From: Streptomyces sp. NBC_01275
GTDB lineage: Bacteria > Actinomycetota > Actinomycetes > Streptomycetales > Streptomycetaceae
Assembly (NCBI RefSeq): GCF_026340655.1
Contig: NZ_JAPEOZ010000001.1
Location: 6,696,001 to 6,760,000, forward strand
Length of the DNA stretch: 64,000 bases
Direction of reading: 5' to 3'
The number at the start of each line of letters is the position of its first letter. Position 1 is the stretch's first letter. The notes beneath the pieces are model-generated. The model was not told the DNA's origin. It searched no databases and worked only from the letters and a program-made list of their open reading frames with translations. A program made the position numbers and the translations under genes. This document shows, piece after piece, positions 34,448 to 44,611 of the stretch.

Positions 34448-35275
34448 ATGGACTTCCCCCCGGCGGACTTCCCGGCGGATTTCTCCGCGGATTTCCCGGC
34501 GCAGGCGCACCCTCATTCGCACGGCGGATGGCCCGGCAACGAGCTGGAGGAGGTGCTCTCCGCCTCCCTCGGCGTGCCGGGAGCCGGCGGCCGCATCGTG
34601 GAGGTGCTCGGCCGCAGCTTCGTCTGGGTGCCCCTGCCCAGCGGCGGCGGCCCGCACAGCGGCCCCCTCGATCTGCCCACCCTGGAGCTGGACGGCCAGG
34701 TGTACGTGCCCGTGTTCAGCTCCGAGGAGCAGTTCCGTCAGGTCGCCGGCGCGCATCTGTCGTACACGATCGCGCCGGCCGTGGAGTTCGCCCGGGGGCT
34801 GCCCCCGCAGGTCGGCATCATGGTGAACCCGGAGGGCCTGGTCGGCATCCCGCTGCCCCCGCCGGCGGTCGCCGAGCTGTGCCGGGCGGGCCGGACCCCG
34901 CTGGACGGTCCCGCGACCGGCGGTCGGGTGCGGCTCTTCGAGCCCGACTGGCAGGACGACCCGATCGACTTCCTCACCGCCGCCTCGGCCGAGTTCGACG
35001 CGGCGGGCGTGGTCCTCACCGCCCGCCGCTGCCTGGCCGCCGTCGAGACGGCGGACCCGGTGATGTTCGTGGGCGTGGAGCTGTCCCAACTGTCCCAGTC
35101 ATCCCCGTTGTCCCCGCTGGACGGCGATCTGCGTGAGATCCCCCTCGACGCGCTGGGCCGCGCCATGGGCCGCGTCCCGGTCCGCTGGCCGGTCAACCTG
35201 ATCCTCCTGGACATGGCCCAGGACCCGGTGGGCCAGTGGATGAGGGACCGCGTCCGCCCCTTCTACCAACGCTAG
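34448..35275 (+). CDS. SseB-family (enhanced serine sensitivity) protein
   Basis: A 275-aa cytoplasmic protein. After a repetitive N-terminus (DFPADFSADFPA from a 12-bp repeat), SseB-like parts follow: ELEEVLSASLG, VYVPVFSSEEQFRQVAG and GIMVNPEGLVGIPLP, and a C-terminal domain to RPFYQR. SseB was named in E. coli because overexpression changes serine sensitivity; the biochemical role is unknown. It lies beside a second SseB-like gene and near the serine/glycine operon, which makes the name apt but proves nothing. ATG at 34448. Confidence 0.75.
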   Translation: MDFPPADFPADFSADFPAQAHPHSHGGWPGNELEEVLSASLGVPGAGGRIVEVLGRSFVWVPLPSGGGPHSGPLDLPTLELDGQVYVPVFSSEEQFRQVAGAHLSYTIAPAVEFARGLPPQVGIMVNPEGLVGIPLPPPAVAELCRAGRTPLDGPATGGRVRLFEPDWQDDPIDFLTAASAEFDAAGVVLTARRCLAAVETADPVMFVGVELSQLSQSSPLSPLDGDLREIPLDALGRAMGRVPVRWPVNLILLDMAQDPVGQWMRDRVRPFYQR

Positions 35276-35287
35276 GGACACCCATCC

Positions 35288-35330
35288 AAGGGGCGCGGGG
35301 AACTGCGCGACCAGCCACGACAAACCCGCA
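35288..35330. repeat. Streptomyces dispersed extragenic repeat, copy 1
   Basis: GGGGCGCGGGGAACTGCGCGACCAGCCACG is split here by its length into GGGGCGCGGGGAACTGCG and CGACCAGCCACG. It shares its flanks with the copy at 62047-62111. I recognise this element from many Streptomyces intergenic regions. Confidence 0.65.
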
Positions 35331-35416
35331 CCCGCCGACGCGCAACAAGCCCCGAGCTCTTGGGCGCTTAAGCTGTCACGGAAACGCGGGGCACTCTCGA
35401 AGGGGCGGTACGACAG

Positions 35417-36205
35417 GTGAGCGCGAGCCTCAGCGGCAGCGTCGAGCACATGCTGCGCCAGGTCACGCCCGGGCGTTACGACGCCTACGAGGCGCTCCTG
35501 CGCGCGCTCGCGACCCCCGCCTCCGGCCAGGTCTGGATGCTCCTGTGGCACGGTCAGGCGGGTTCCCCCGACGCCCAGTACGGGAACATGGAAGTGGAGG
35601 GCCACGGCTACGCCCCCTGCGTCACCTCCGCCCAGGAGCTCTCGGCCAGCGGCTGGAACCGGTCCTACGAGGTCGTCGACGGGGTCGACGTGGCCCGCAC
35701 GCTCTACCCCGACCACTACGGCCTCTGGCTCAACCCGCACGCCCCCGGCGGCGGCGTCGGCATCCCCTGGCTGGACCTGCGCCGCATCGCGACCGGCCTG
35801 GACCGCCAGCCCGCCGGCCCCCTGCGCCTGTCCGAACCCGGCATCGAGATCCCGCAGTTCTACGCCCTGCTCGCGCAGAACGCCCACCGCACCCAGGCGG
35901 TCCGCGCCCTGCGCCGTGCCTGGGTCCAGCCGGCCCTGGGCGCGCCCTACCTGGCCGTGGGGCTCGACGTGTACGACACCTCTCCGCCGGCCGTGGACGC
36001 CGTACGGGCGATGATGCAGCAGTCCATCGGCGCGGTCCCGGAAGGGCTGCCGGTGTCGACGGTGGCGATGACCGACGAGTACGACCCGGTGGTGATGTGG
36101 ATGCGCGCCAACGCCCGGCCGTTCTACGACCGCGAGGCCCACGCCCCCGCTCCGGCCCAGGCGCCCGCGGGCGGTTACGGCTATCCGCCCACCGGTCGCT
36201 ACTGA
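35417..36205 (+). CDS. SseB C-terminal-domain-like protein
   Basis: A 262-aa protein with the same overall plan as the preceding SseB-like protein and an aligned end (RANARPFYD against RDRVRPFYQ). Segments VEHMLRQVTPGRYDAYEALL, QVWMLLWHG and YLAVGLDVYDTSPPAVDAV fit the family. A short Pro/Gly/Tyr tail follows. Function unknown. GTG at 35417 with AAGGGG upstream. The two genes are 141 bp apart and separated by a dispersed repeat, so they may be transcribed separately. Confidence 0.72.
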   Translation: MSASLSGSVEHMLRQVTPGRYDAYEALLRALATPASGQVWMLLWHGQAGSPDAQYGNMEVEGHGYAPCVTSAQELSASGWNRSYEVVDGVDVARTLYPDHYGLWLNPHAPGGGVGIPWLDLRRIATGLDRQPAGPLRLSEPGIEIPQFYALLAQNAHRTQAVRALRRAWVQPALGAPYLAVGLDVYDTSPPAVDAVRAMMQQSIGAVPEGLPVSTVAMTDEYDPVVMWMRANARPFYDREAHAPAPAQAPAGGYGYPPTGRY

Positions 36206-36517
36206 CGTCCGGCGCGGGTCCTGTAGTCGAACGGACACCGAATGTCTTCGCGCGTAGATAGCGGCGATTGATTCCGCTTCTGTCCGATCTGCCCGATTGG
36301 TCACTGTCCGGGGGGCGTTACCCGCCGTCCGGATAACGGAACCCCTCTACCCGCATCACGTTTACGCATCCATTCACTGCCAAGTCTGGCTACAGATCGC
36401 CAAAGCGTTGAAGACTCCCGGTCCAGGGGGCTTCGTCCCCCAGTACGACGGACTGATCACGCCGCTACAGCGGCAAGTGCGGGCCGGCTACCGCCGGTTG
36501 AGAGGGGTCCCTGCCAG
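36206..36517. other. 312-bp promoter region of the oligopeptide ABC operon
   Basis: No supported gene. CGTTA at about 36316 and TAACG about 18 bp later form a short inverted repeat, and a GGGGG/CCCCC hairpin with loop CTTCGT lies near 36426-36441. Either could be regulatory; no firm promoter is called. Confidence 0.35.
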
Positions 36518-37525
36518 ATGACGGCACCATTGCACGAGCCGACCGCGGAAGCGGCCCCGAGTGCGGCCACGGAAGCGGCGGTAGCAGCCGGCGACGCCAA
36601 GGCCGTACAGGGCCGTTCCCTGGGCCGGATCGCCTGGGAGCGCCTCAAGCGGGACAAGCTCGCCCTGACGGGCGGCATCGTCGTGCTCGTCCTCGTCGTG
36701 CTCGCACTGCTCGCCCCGGTCATCACCGGGCTGCTCGGGCAGGACCCGAACGAGTATCACGAGAACCTCATCGACCCGCTCTTCGGCACGCCCACGGGCT
36801 CCCTGGGCGGCATCAGCGGCGACCACCTGCTGGGCGTCGAGCCGGTCAACGGCCGCGACATCTTCGCCCGGATCCTCTACGGCGCCCGCATCTCGCTGCT
36901 GGTGGGCTTCCTGTCCGCCGTCGTCGCGGTGATCCTGGGAACCGTCCTGGGCATCCTCGCCGGCTTCTTCGGCGGCTGGGTCGACTCCCTCATCAGCCGC
37001 GTCATGGACGGCCTGCTGGCCTTCCCGCAGCTGCTGTTCATCATCGCGCTGGTCTCCGTCATGCCGAACGACATGCTGGGCCTCTCCGGTTCGAGCGTGC
37101 GTGTCTTCGTGATGATCCTGGTCATCGGCTTCTTCGGCTGGCCCTACATCGGACGCGTGGTGCGCGGCCAGACGCTCTCGCTGCGTGAGCGCGAGTACGT
37201 CGAGGCCGCCCGATCGCTGGGCGCGGGGCGGCTGTACATCCTGTTCAAGGAACTGCTGCCCAACCTGGTCGCCCCGATCGTCGTGTACACGACGATGATG
37301 ATCCCCACCAACATCCTCACCGAGGCGGCGCTCAGCTTCCTGGGCGTCGGTGTCAAGCCGCCCACCGCCTCGTGGGGGCAGATGCTCTCGAGCGCGATCG
37401 ACTACTACGAGTCGGACCCCATGTACATGGTGGTCCCGGGTGTGGCGATCTTCATCACCGTGCTGGCCTTCAACCTCTTCGGCGACGGCGTGCGGGACGC
37501 GCTGGACCCGAAGGCCTCCCGCTGA
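36518..37525 (+). CDS. Peptide ABC transporter permease, OppC/DppC type
   Basis: A 335-aa inner-membrane subunit with about six helices. An N-terminal OppC-type segment (GRIAWERLKRDKLALTGGIV) leads into the first helix. HLLGVEPVNGRDIFARILYG and the EAARSLGA loop (EREYVEAARSLGAGRLYILF) contact the ATPases, as in the family. ATG at 36518. It heads the operon permease-binding protein-permease-ATPase-ATPase, which imports di- or oligopeptides. Confidence 0.92.
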   Translation: MTAPLHEPTAEAAPSAATEAAVAAGDAKAVQGRSLGRIAWERLKRDKLALTGGIVVLVLVVLALLAPVITGLLGQDPNEYHENLIDPLFGTPTGSLGGISGDHLLGVEPVNGRDIFARILYGARISLLVGFLSAVVAVILGTVLGILAGFFGGWVDSLISRVMDGLLAFPQLLFIIALVSVMPNDMLGLSGSSVRVFVMILVIGFFGWPYIGRVVRGQTLSLREREYVEAARSLGAGRLYILFKELLPNLVAPIVVYTTMMIPTNILTEAALSFLGVGVKPPTASWGQMLSSAIDYYESDPMYMVVPGVAIFITVLAFNLFGDGVRDALDPKASR

Positions 37526-37644
37526 ACCGCCACGCCGGGGATCAGCAGAACCGCCGAGCCGCAGAACCGCCGAAAACACGGCACCCCAACCGTCCCGTGG
37601 CCTTCACACGGGGTCTCTCTCATCTATCCGGAGGATCCGAGATC

Positions 37645-39447
37645 GTGACTACCCAACGCACCTCAGGGCGGCGGAAGCAGGCATTTGCCGCTGCTGCCGC
37701 GGTCGCCGCGCTGCTGACCACGGCGGCGTGCGGCGGCGGTGGAGATGACGGCGACAACGGCGGTTCGAAGACCGGCGCCGCCGGCTTCGACGCCGCGAAC
37801 AACAAGGTCGCCCAGGCCTCCGCCGCCAAGAAGGGCGGCACGCTGAAGTTCGGTGGTGCCCAGGACGCCGACTCGTGGGACACCACGCGCGGCTACTACG
37901 GCATGATGTGGAACTTCGCCCGCTACTACAGCCGCCAGCTCGTCACGAACAAGACCGAGCCGGGCGCGGCGGGCGCCGAGATCACTCCGGACCTCGCCAC
38001 CTCGACCGCGAAGGTCACGGACGACGGCAAGACCTACACGTACACGCTGCGGGACGGCAGCACGTGGGAGGACGGCAAGCCGATCACGTCCAAGGACGTG
38101 AAGTACGGCATCGAGCGCGTGTGGGCGCAGGACGTGCTCTCCGGCGGTCCCGTCTACCTGAAGGACGTCCTCGACCCCACGGGCGCCTACAAGGGCCCGT
38201 ACAAGGACACCACCGCGGACAAGCTGGGTCTGAAGGCGATCGACACGCCCGACGACAAGACCATCGTCTTCCACCTGCCGAAGGCCAACTCGGACTTCGA
38301 GGAGATGCTGGCCCTGGTCTCGGCCTCCCCGGTCCGCCAGGACAAGGACACCAAGTCCAAGTACGGTCTGCACCCGTTCTCCTCGGGCCCGTACAAGTTC
38401 GAGTCCTACAGCCCGGGCAAGGACCTCACCCTGGTCCGCAACACCGAGTGGAAGCAGGCCTCGGACCCGATCCGCAAGGCCTACCCGGACAAGATCACCA
38501 TCGAGTTCTTCTCGGACGCCAACCAGCTCGACCAGCGTCTGCTCAGCGGTGACCTGGACCTCGACCTGAACCAGACCGGCATGTCGCCGCAGGGCCGCAC
38601 CACCGCCCTGAAGGAGCACAAGGCCAACCTGGACAACCCGGTCTCCGGCTACATCCGCTACGCGGTCTTCCCGCAGAGCGTCAAGCCGTTCGACAACATC
38701 GAGTGCCGCAAGGCCGTGATCTACGGCGCCGACCACGTGTCGCTGCAGACCGCGCGCGGCGGCCCGGTCGCCGGCGGCGACATCGGCACCAACATGCTGC
38801 CGCCGTCGGTCGCGGGCTCCGAGGGCCAGAAGTACGACCCGTACGAGATCGCCGGCGCCAACAAGAGCGGCAACGCGGCCAAGGCCAAGGAGGCCCTGAA
38901 GGCCTGCGGCAAGCCGAACGGCTTCTCGACCACCATCGCGGTCCGCAACAACAAGCCGGTCGAGGTGGCCACCGCCCAGTCCCTGCAGGCGTCGCTGAAG
39001 AAGATCGGCATCACCGCCGAGATCGAGCAGTACGACGGCTCGCAGACCACCGGCATCATCGGCAGCCCCGCGAACGTGAAGAAGAAGGGCTTCGGCATCA
39101 TCATCATGGGCTGGGGTCCGGACTTCCCGTCCGTCCAGGGCTTCGGTCTGCCGCTGTGGGACAGCAAGTACATCCTGGACAGCGGTAACTCCAACTACGC
39201 GCTGATCAAGGACAAGACGATCGACGGCCTGTTCGACTCGTACGTCACCACGCTGGACGACGCCGGCAAGACCAAGATCGCCACGGACATCAACCACAAG
39301 GTGATGGAGGGCGCGTACTACCTGCCCTTCGTCTTCGAGAAGTTCATCAACTGGCGCTCGGACAACCTGGCGAACGTCTACACGACCGACGGCTACAGCG
39401 GTCAGTACGACTTCGTCAACCTCGGTCTGAAGAACCCGAAGAAGTAA
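37645..39447 (+). CDS. Peptide-binding lipoprotein (SBP family 5, OppA/DppA)
   Basis: Extracellular solute-binding protein of the importer, 600 aa. GTG at 37645 is preceded by GGAGGA at 9 bases. The lipobox LLTTAAC is followed by a Gly/Asp linker. Family-5 landmarks include YTLRDGSTWEDGKPITSKDV and LHPFSSGPYKFESYSPGKDL. A hairpin follows the stop, which is typical where the binding protein must be made in excess over the permeases. Ligand size class cannot be told. Confidence 0.94.
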   Translation: MTTQRTSGRRKQAFAAAAAVAALLTTAACGGGGDDGDNGGSKTGAAGFDAANNKVAQASAAKKGGTLKFGGAQDADSWDTTRGYYGMMWNFARYYSRQLVTNKTEPGAAGAEITPDLATSTAKVTDDGKTYTYTLRDGSTWEDGKPITSKDVKYGIERVWAQDVLSGGPVYLKDVLDPTGAYKGPYKDTTADKLGLKAIDTPDDKTIVFHLPKANSDFEEMLALVSASPVRQDKDTKSKYGLHPFSSGPYKFESYSPGKDLTLVRNTEWKQASDPIRKAYPDKITIEFFSDANQLDQRLLSGDLDLDLNQTGMSPQGRTTALKEHKANLDNPVSGYIRYAVFPQSVKPFDNIECRKAVIYGADHVSLQTARGGPVAGGDIGTNMLPPSVAGSEGQKYDPYEIAGANKSGNAAKAKEALKACGKPNGFSTTIAVRNNKPVEVATAQSLQASLKKIGITAEIEQYDGSQTTGIIGSPANVKKKGFGIIIMGWGPDFPSVQGFGLPLWDSKYILDSGNSNYALIKDKTIDGLFDSYVTTLDDAGKTKIATDINHKVMEGAYYLPFVFEKFINWRSDNLANVYTTDGYSGQYDFVNLGLKNPKK

Positions 39448-39503
39448 ACCCGGCACACCCGCCGAACGGCACGAAAGGCAGGTGAAGGCCGGCGCGGCGG
39501 ACT

Positions 39504-39568
39504 CGCGGGCCACCTGGGGGCCCCTCCCACGCCCATAAGGCAGTGGGGGAGACCTCCGGTGGCCCGCG
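39504..39568 (+). other. Intercistronic hairpin after the binding-protein gene
   Basis: CGCGGGCCACC (39504-39514) pairs perfectly with GGTGGCCCGCG (39558-39568). The loop carries CCCCTCCCAC and GTGGGGGAG, which can pair further. The inner part looks like another Streptomyces dispersed hairpin sequence. Likely to protect the upstream message and lower expression of the permease gene. Confidence 0.7.
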
Positions 39569-39589
39569 GTCCGCGGCGGGCCGAGAGCT

Positions 39590-40588
39590 GTGCTCGCTTA
39601 CCTCATCAGGCGGTTGTTCGCCGCCGCAGTGATGCTCGTGGTCATCATCATGGTGGTCTTCGGCATCTTCTTCCTCGTCCCCAAGTGGGCGGGCGTGGAC
39701 ATTGCCACGAGCTTCGTGGGCAAGCAGGCCGACCCTGCCGCCGTCGAGGGCGTACGGCAGAAGCTGGGTCTGGGCGACCCGATCTACGCCCAGGTCTGGG
39801 AGTTCTTCAAGGGCATCTTCGCCGGCCGCACCTACTCGGGCGGCGGCGACACGATCCACTGTGCCGCCCCCTGCTTCGGCTACTCCTTCCGCAGTGAGCA
39901 GGCCGTCTGGCCGGTGCTGACCGACCGCTTCCCGGTGACCCTGGGTCTCGCGCTCGGCGCCGCCGTGCTGTGGCTGGTCTTCGGCATCGCGGCCGGTGTG
40001 CTCTCCGCGCTCAAGCGCGGCACCCTGTGGGACCGCGGCGCGATGGTGGTCGCCCTGGCGGGCGTCTCCCTGCCCATCTACTTCACCGGCATGCTGAGCC
40101 TGGCGATCTTCGCCTTCGGGCTGAAGTGGATCGACGCCCAGTACGTGCCCCTGGACGAGAGCTTCACCGGCTGGTTCGGCGGCATGATCCTGCCCTGGAT
40201 CACACTCGCCTTCCTGTACGCGGCGATGTACGCCCGGATCACCCGCGCCACCATGCTGGAGATCCTCGGCGAGGACTACATCCGCACCGCCCGGGCCAAG
40301 GGCCTCAAGGAGCAGACCGTCATCGGCAAGCACGCCATGCGCTCGACGATGACGCCCATCCTGACCATGCTCGGCATGGACCTCGGCGCCCTCATCGGCG
40401 GCGCGATCCTGACCGAGTCCACGTTCAACCTGCCCGGTCTCGGCCGGGCCGTGCTGGACGCCATCCGCAACCAGGACCTGCCCATCATCGTGGGCGTCAC
40501 CCTGATCACATCCCTCGCGGTACTCGTCGCCAACCTCGTGGTGGACATCCTGTACGCCGTGATCGACCCCCGAGTGAGGCTCACATGA
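39590..40588 (+). CDS. Peptide ABC transporter permease, OppB/DppB type
   Basis: A 332-aa membrane protein. The start [20 protein letters not shown] and the long periplasmic loop before helix 2 are typical of Opp[21 protein letters not shown] with AKGL is the ATPase-contact (EAA) loop. An unusual Cys pair (HCAAPC) lies in the extracytoplasmic loop. GTG start at 39590. The stop overlaps the next gene as ATGA. Confidence 0.92.
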   Translation: MLAYLIRRLFAAAVMLVVIIMVVFGIFFLVPKWAGVDIATSFVGKQADPAAVEGVRQKLGLGDPIYAQVWEFFKGIFAGRTYSGGGDTIHCAAPCFGYSFRSEQAVWPVLTDRFPVTLGLALGAAVLWLVFGIAAGVLSALKRGTLWDRGAMVVALAGVSLPIYFTGMLSLAIFAFGLKWIDAQYVPLDESFTGWFGGMILPWITLAFLYAAMYARITRATMLEILGEDYIRTARAKGLKEQTVIGKHAMRSTMTPILTMLGMDLGALIGGAILTESTFNLPGLGRAVLDAIRNQDLPIIVGVTLITSLAVLVANLVVDILYAVIDPRVRLT

Positions 40589-41682
40589 CCGAACTCAGCA
40601 AGAGCGGAGCGGCCGTGGGGGAGCCCACCCCCGCTTCGCCCGCGCCGACCGCCTTCCTCGAAGTGCGCGACCTCAAGGTGCACTTCCCGACCGACGACGG
40701 CCTGGTCAAGTCCGTCGACGGGCTCAGCTTCCAGCTGGAGAAGGGCAAGACCCTCGGCATCGTGGGCGAATCCGGCTCCGGCAAGTCGGTGACCTCGCTC
40801 GGCATCATGGGTCTGCACACCGCCGGCCAGTACGGCAAGCGCAAGGCGCAGATCTCCGGCGAGATCTGGCTGAACGGCACCGAGCTGCTGTCCGCCGACC
40901 CGGACTACGTCCGCAAGCTGCGCGGCCGCGAGATGGCGATGATCTTCCAGGATCCGCTGTCGGCGCTGCACCCGTACTACACGATCGGCCAGCAGATCGT
41001 GGAGGCGTACCGCATCCACCACAGCGTGGACAAGAAGACGGCGAAGCGCCGCGCGGTCGAGATGCTCGACCGGGTGGGCATCCCGCAGCCGGACAAGCGC
41101 GTCGACAGCTACCCGCACGAGTTCTCCGGCGGTATGCGTCAGCGCGCGATGATCGCGATGTCGCTGGTCAACAACCCCGAGCTGCTGATCGCGGACGAGC
41201 CGACGACCGCCCTGGACGTGACCGTCCAGGCGCAGATCCTCGACCTCATCCGGGACCTGCAGAAGGAGTTCGGCTCCGCGGTCATCGTCATCACCCACGA
41301 CCTGGGCGTCGTCGCCGAACTGGCCGACGACATCCTGGTGATGTACGGCGGGCGCTGCGTCGAGCGGGGCCCGGCCGACAAGGTGTTCTACGAGCCCCGG
41401 CACCCCTACACCTGGGGTCTGCTCGGCTCGATGCCGCGGCTGGACCGCGAGCAGCAGGAGCGCCTGATCCCGGTCAAGGGCTCCCCGCCCTCGCTGATCA
41501 ACATCCCGTCCGGCTGCGCCTTCAACCCGCGCTGCCCGTACGCGGACCTCCCGAAGGACAACGTCACCCGCACCGTCCGCCCCGAGCTGGCCGAGGTCGG
41601 CAGCCGGCACTGGGCCGCCTGCCACCTGGGCAAGGAGCAGCGGGAGCGTATCTGGACCGAAGAGATTGCGCCGAAGCTGTGA
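40585..41682 (+). CDS. Peptide ABC transporter ATP-binding protein, OppD/DppD type
   Basis: A 365-aa ATPase. Walker [11 protein letters not shown]-loop IFQDP, signature [12 protein letters not shown], Walker [13 protein letters not shown] and H-loop [13 protein letters not shown] are all present. The C-terminal oligopeptide-type extension has the CxxxxxxCxxxxxxxxC-like pattern of [12 protein letters not shown] that binds an iron-sulfur cluster in DppD homologues. ATG at 40585 overlaps the permease stop, and its own stop overlaps the next start as GTGA. Confidence 0.94.
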   Translation: MTELSKSGAAVGEPTPASPAPTAFLEVRDLKVHFPTDDGLVKSVDGLSFQLEKGKTLGIVGESGSGKSVTSLGIMGLHTAGQYGKRKAQISGEIWLNGTELLSADPDYVRKLRGREMAMIFQDPLSALHPYYTIGQQIVEAYRIHHSVDKKTAKRRAVEMLDRVGIPQPDKRVDSYPHEFSGGMRQRAMIAMSLVNNPELLIADEPTTALDVTVQAQILDLIRDLQKEFGSAVIVITHDLGVVAELADDILVMYGGRCVERGPADKVFYEPRHPYTWGLLGSMPRLDREQQERLIPVKGSPPSLINIPSGCAFNPRCPYADLPKDNVTRTVRPELAEVGSRHWAACHLGKEQRERIWTEEIAPKL

Positions 41683-43067
41683 GTGACGACGAGAAAGCGG
41701 TGACGATTCCCGCGCAGGCCGACGCGCCCGAGGCGGACCGGAAGGCGGGCGCGACCCTCACCAAGGACGCCGCCCCCGGCGAGGTCCTGCTGAAGGTCAC
41801 CGGACTGCAGAAGCACTTCCCGATCAAGAAGGGCCTGCTCCAGCGGCAGGTCGGGGCGGTGCACGCGGTCGACGGTCTCGACTTCGAGGTCCGCTCCGGC
41901 GAGACGCTCGGCGTCGTGGGCGAGTCCGGCTGCGGCAAGTCGACGATGGGCCGGCTGATCACCCGGCTGCTGGAACCGACCGCGGGCAAGGTCGAGTTCC
42001 AGGGCAAGGACATCACGCACCTCGGGGTGAGCGGCATGCGTCCGCTGCGCCGCGATGTGCAGATGATCTTCCAGGACCCGTACTCGTCGCTGAACCCGCG
42101 CCACACCATCGGCACGATCATCAGCGCTCCCTTCAAGCTTCAGGGCGTGACGCCCGAGGGCGGCATCAAGAAGGAAGTGCAGCGGCTGCTGTCGGTCGTG
42201 GGCCTCAACCCCGAGCACTACAACCGCTACCCGCACGAGTTCTCCGGCGGTCAGCGCCAGCGCATCGGCATCGCCCGCGCGCTCGCGCTGAACCCCAAGC
42301 TGGTCGTGGCGGACGAGCCGGTCTCGGCGCTGGACGTGTCGATCCAGGCCCAGGTCGTGAACCTGCTGGACGACCTCCAGCAGGAGCTGGGCCTGACGTA
42401 CGTGATCATCGCGCACGACCTCTCGGTCGTCCGGCACGTCTCGGACCGGATCGCGGTGATGTACCTCGGCAAGATCGTCGAGCTGGCCGACCGCGAGTCG
42501 CTGTACCGGGCGCCGATGCACCCGTACACCAAGGCGCTGATGTCGGCGGTGCCGATCCCGGACCCGCGGCGCAAGGACGCCAAGAGCGAGCGGATCCTGC
42601 TCAAGGGCGACGTGCCCTCGCCGATCTCCCCGCCGAGCGGCTGCCGGTTCCACACCCGGTGCTGGAAGGCGACGCAGATCTGCACGACGACCGAGCCCAA
42701 GCTCGTGGAGCTGAAGCCCGGCCAGCAGGTCGCCTGCCACCACCCGGAGAACTTCGCGGACCAGGCCCCGCAGGACACCGTCCTGCTGACCGTCGCGAGG
42801 GAGGCGGCGGAACTGGTGGCCGACGAGGTCCTCGCGGAGTCGGCGGAGACGTCGGCGGCGGTGGCGGCGGAGGTCGCGGAGGCCACCGCGGAGCCTGCCG
42901 AGGCGGCGGCGCCCGAGGCGTCGTCTGCTGAGCGTGAGCCGGCGTCTGCCGGGGCTGCTCCCGAGGCGGCTCCTGAGGCAGCGCCTGCCGAGGCCGAGGC
43001 CGAGGCCCCCGAGTCCGGGGACTCCGGCTCCGGTGACGTCGAGGCACAGGAGTCAACCGACAAGTAG
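41679..43067 (+). CDS. Peptide ABC transporter ATP-binding protein, OppF/DppF type, with acidic Ala/Glu-rich tail
   Basis: A 462-aa ATPase, about 100 residues longer than usual. Walker [10 protein letters not shown], signature [12 protein letters not shown], Walker [13 protein letters not shown] and H-loop [12 protein letters not shown] are intact. The C-terminal peptide-type zone has [17 protein letters not shown]. Beyond residue 370 the protein is a low-complexity tail rich in Ala, Glu and Pro, probably disordered. GTG at 41679 coupled to the previous gene. Confidence 0.93.
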   Translation: MSDDEKAVTIPAQADAPEADRKAGATLTKDAAPGEVLLKVTGLQKHFPIKKGLLQRQVGAVHAVDGLDFEVRSGETLGVVGESGCGKSTMGRLITRLLEPTAGKVEFQGKDITHLGVSGMRPLRRDVQMIFQDPYSSLNPRHTIGTIISAPFKLQGVTPEGGIKKEVQRLLSVVGLNPEHYNRYPHEFSGGQRQRIGIARALALNPKLVVADEPVSALDVSIQAQVVNLLDDLQQELGLTYVIIAHDLSVVRHVSDRIAVMYLGKIVELADRESLYRAPMHPYTKALMSAVPIPDPRRKDAKSERILLKGDVPSPISPPSGCRFHTRCWKATQICTTTEPKLVELKPGQQVACHHPENFADQAPQDTVLLTVAREAAELVADEVLAESAETSAAVAAEVAEATAEPAEAAAPEASSAEREPASAGAAPEAAPEAAPAEAEAEAPESGDSGSGDVEAQESTDK

Positions 43068-43163
43068 CGCATGACGAGTTGGCAAAGTCATGCACATGCC
43101 CAAACGGGAGAGCGCAGAGTCATCCGTGTCCGACTTATCGGCACACGCTCGAAGGGACGACTC

Positions 43164-44555
43164 ATGACGCTCTCCCGTTCGGCACGTTTAGGGGCCCTCG
43201 CGACCGCGGCGGCCTCTTTCCTCGTCATAGCGGCCTCCGCCGCCCCCGCCCCGGGCGCCGACGGCATCGGCGACCCCTACTTCCCCCAGCTGGGCAACGG
43301 CGGCTTCGACGCCCGGCACTACGACCTCTCGCTCGCCTACGACCCGGACACCGACCGCCTCGACGGCCGTACGACGATCACCGCCCACGCCACCCAGACC
43401 CTCTCCTCCTTCGATCTGGACCTGCAGAAGCTGGAGGTCACCCGGGTCGAAGTGAACGGCAGACGCGCGCAGTTCACGCGCGACGGCGACGAGATCCGGA
43501 TCACCCCGCGCGACGCCCTGCGCAAGGGCCGTACCTTCACGGTCGCCGTCACCTACGGCGGCGTCCCCGAACCCCTCGGCGGACCCATCGTCTTCGGCTC
43601 GGACTACGGCTGGATGAAGACCGCCGACGGCGTCTTCGTCGCCTGTGAGCCCAATGCGGCCTCCACCTGGTTCCCGTCCAGCGACCACCCCGCCGACAAG
43701 GCCGCCTACGACATCCGGATCAAGGCCCCCCAGGGCCTGACCGCCGTCTCCAACGGCCGGCTGGTCTCGACGTACGACAAGGGCGGCTCGACGTACACGC
43801 ACTGGCGCGAGACGAAGCCGATGGCGACGTATCTCGCGACCGCGACGATCGGGAAGTTCGACGTGAAGACCGGGACGACGCCCGGGGGCACCCCGATCTA
43901 CGTCGCCGTCGACCCGGTGCTCGCGAACAGCAACAACGTCGACGTGTACGCCGTCACCGCCGCGGCCACCGACTACTGGTCGCAGGTCTTCGGCCCGTAC
44001 CCCTTCGAGGAGACCGGCGCGATCGTCGACGACATGCCGCAGGCGGGGTTCTCCCTGGAGGTGCAGTCCAAGCCGGTCTACTCGGCCGTGCGCAGCGAGA
44101 CGACGATCGTGCACGAGCTGGCCCACCAGTGGTTCGGCGACTCCGTCTCGGTGGCGCAGTGGAAGGACATCTGGCTGAACGAGGGCTTCGCGACCTACGC
44201 CCAGTGGCTGTGGGCCGAGCACCAGGGCACGCGTTCGGCGCACGACTCCTTCCTGGCCGGCTACAACGCCCGCCCCGCCGACTCCGCCTTCTGGCAGACG
44301 GTCGTCGGCGACCCGCAGCGCGACACCATGTTCGCCTCCGCCGTCTACCAGCGCGGTGCGATGACCCTCCAGACGCTGCGCGAACGCATCGGCGACACCG
44401 CCTTCTTCAAGCTGCTCCCGGCCTGGACCAAGCTGCACCGCTACGGCAACGCGGACACCGCCGACTTCATCCGGCTCGCCGAGAAGACCTCCGGGCAGCA
44501 GCTGGACGACCTCTTCCAGACCTGGCTGTTCACCACAGGGAAACCCACCCTGTAG
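43164..44555 (+). CDS. Secreted M1-family zinc aminopeptidase-like protein
   Basis: A 463-aa exported metallopeptidase. ATG at 43164 with AAGGGA 8 bases upstream gives a normal signal peptide ending near APAPGAD. The zinc site is His317-Glu-x-x-His321 (HELAHQWFG) and Glu340 (NEGFATY), 18 residues apart as in M1. The GAMEN substrate motif is replaced by QAGFSLE, so peptide binding may differ. The C-terminal helical domain of larger M1 enzymes is absent. It follows the peptide importer, so it may supply short peptides for uptake. Confidence 0.9.
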   Translation: MTLSRSARLGALATAAASFLVIAASAAPAPGADGIGDPYFPQLGNGGFDARHYDLSLAYDPDTDRLDGRTTITAHATQTLSSFDLDLQKLEVTRVEVNGRRAQFTRDGDEIRITPRDALRKGRTFTVAVTYGGVPEPLGGPIVFGSDYGWMKTADGVFVACEPNAASTWFPSSDHPADKAAYDIRIKAPQGLTAVSNGRLVSTYDKGGSTYTHWRETKPMATYLATATIGKFDVKTGTTPGGTPIYVAVDPVLANSNNVDVYAVTAAATDYWSQVFGPYPFEETGAIVDDMPQAGFSLEVQSKPVYSAVRSETTIVHELAHQWFGDSVSVAQWKDIWLNEGFATYAQWLWAEHQGTRSAHDSFLAGYNARPADSAFWQTVVGDPQRDTMFASAVYQRGAMTLQTLRERIGDTAFFKLLPAWTKLHRYGNADTADFIRLAEKTSGQQLDDLFQTWLFTTGKPTL

Positions 44556-44611
44556 GCCGCGTAGACCTGGCTTTGTAAGGTTCACGACTGTCTTCGGGTG
44601 ACAATGTAAGG

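Noticed and set aside
36297..36521. 74-codon frame before the peptide permease gene
   Set aside because: No ribosome site, overlaps the permease start, and shows no coding bias or hydrophobic pattern.
37663..39513. 616-codon frame antisense to the peptide-binding protein
   Set aside because: Typical high-GC shadow of Arg, Val and Asp; the sense frame is a clear lipoprotein.
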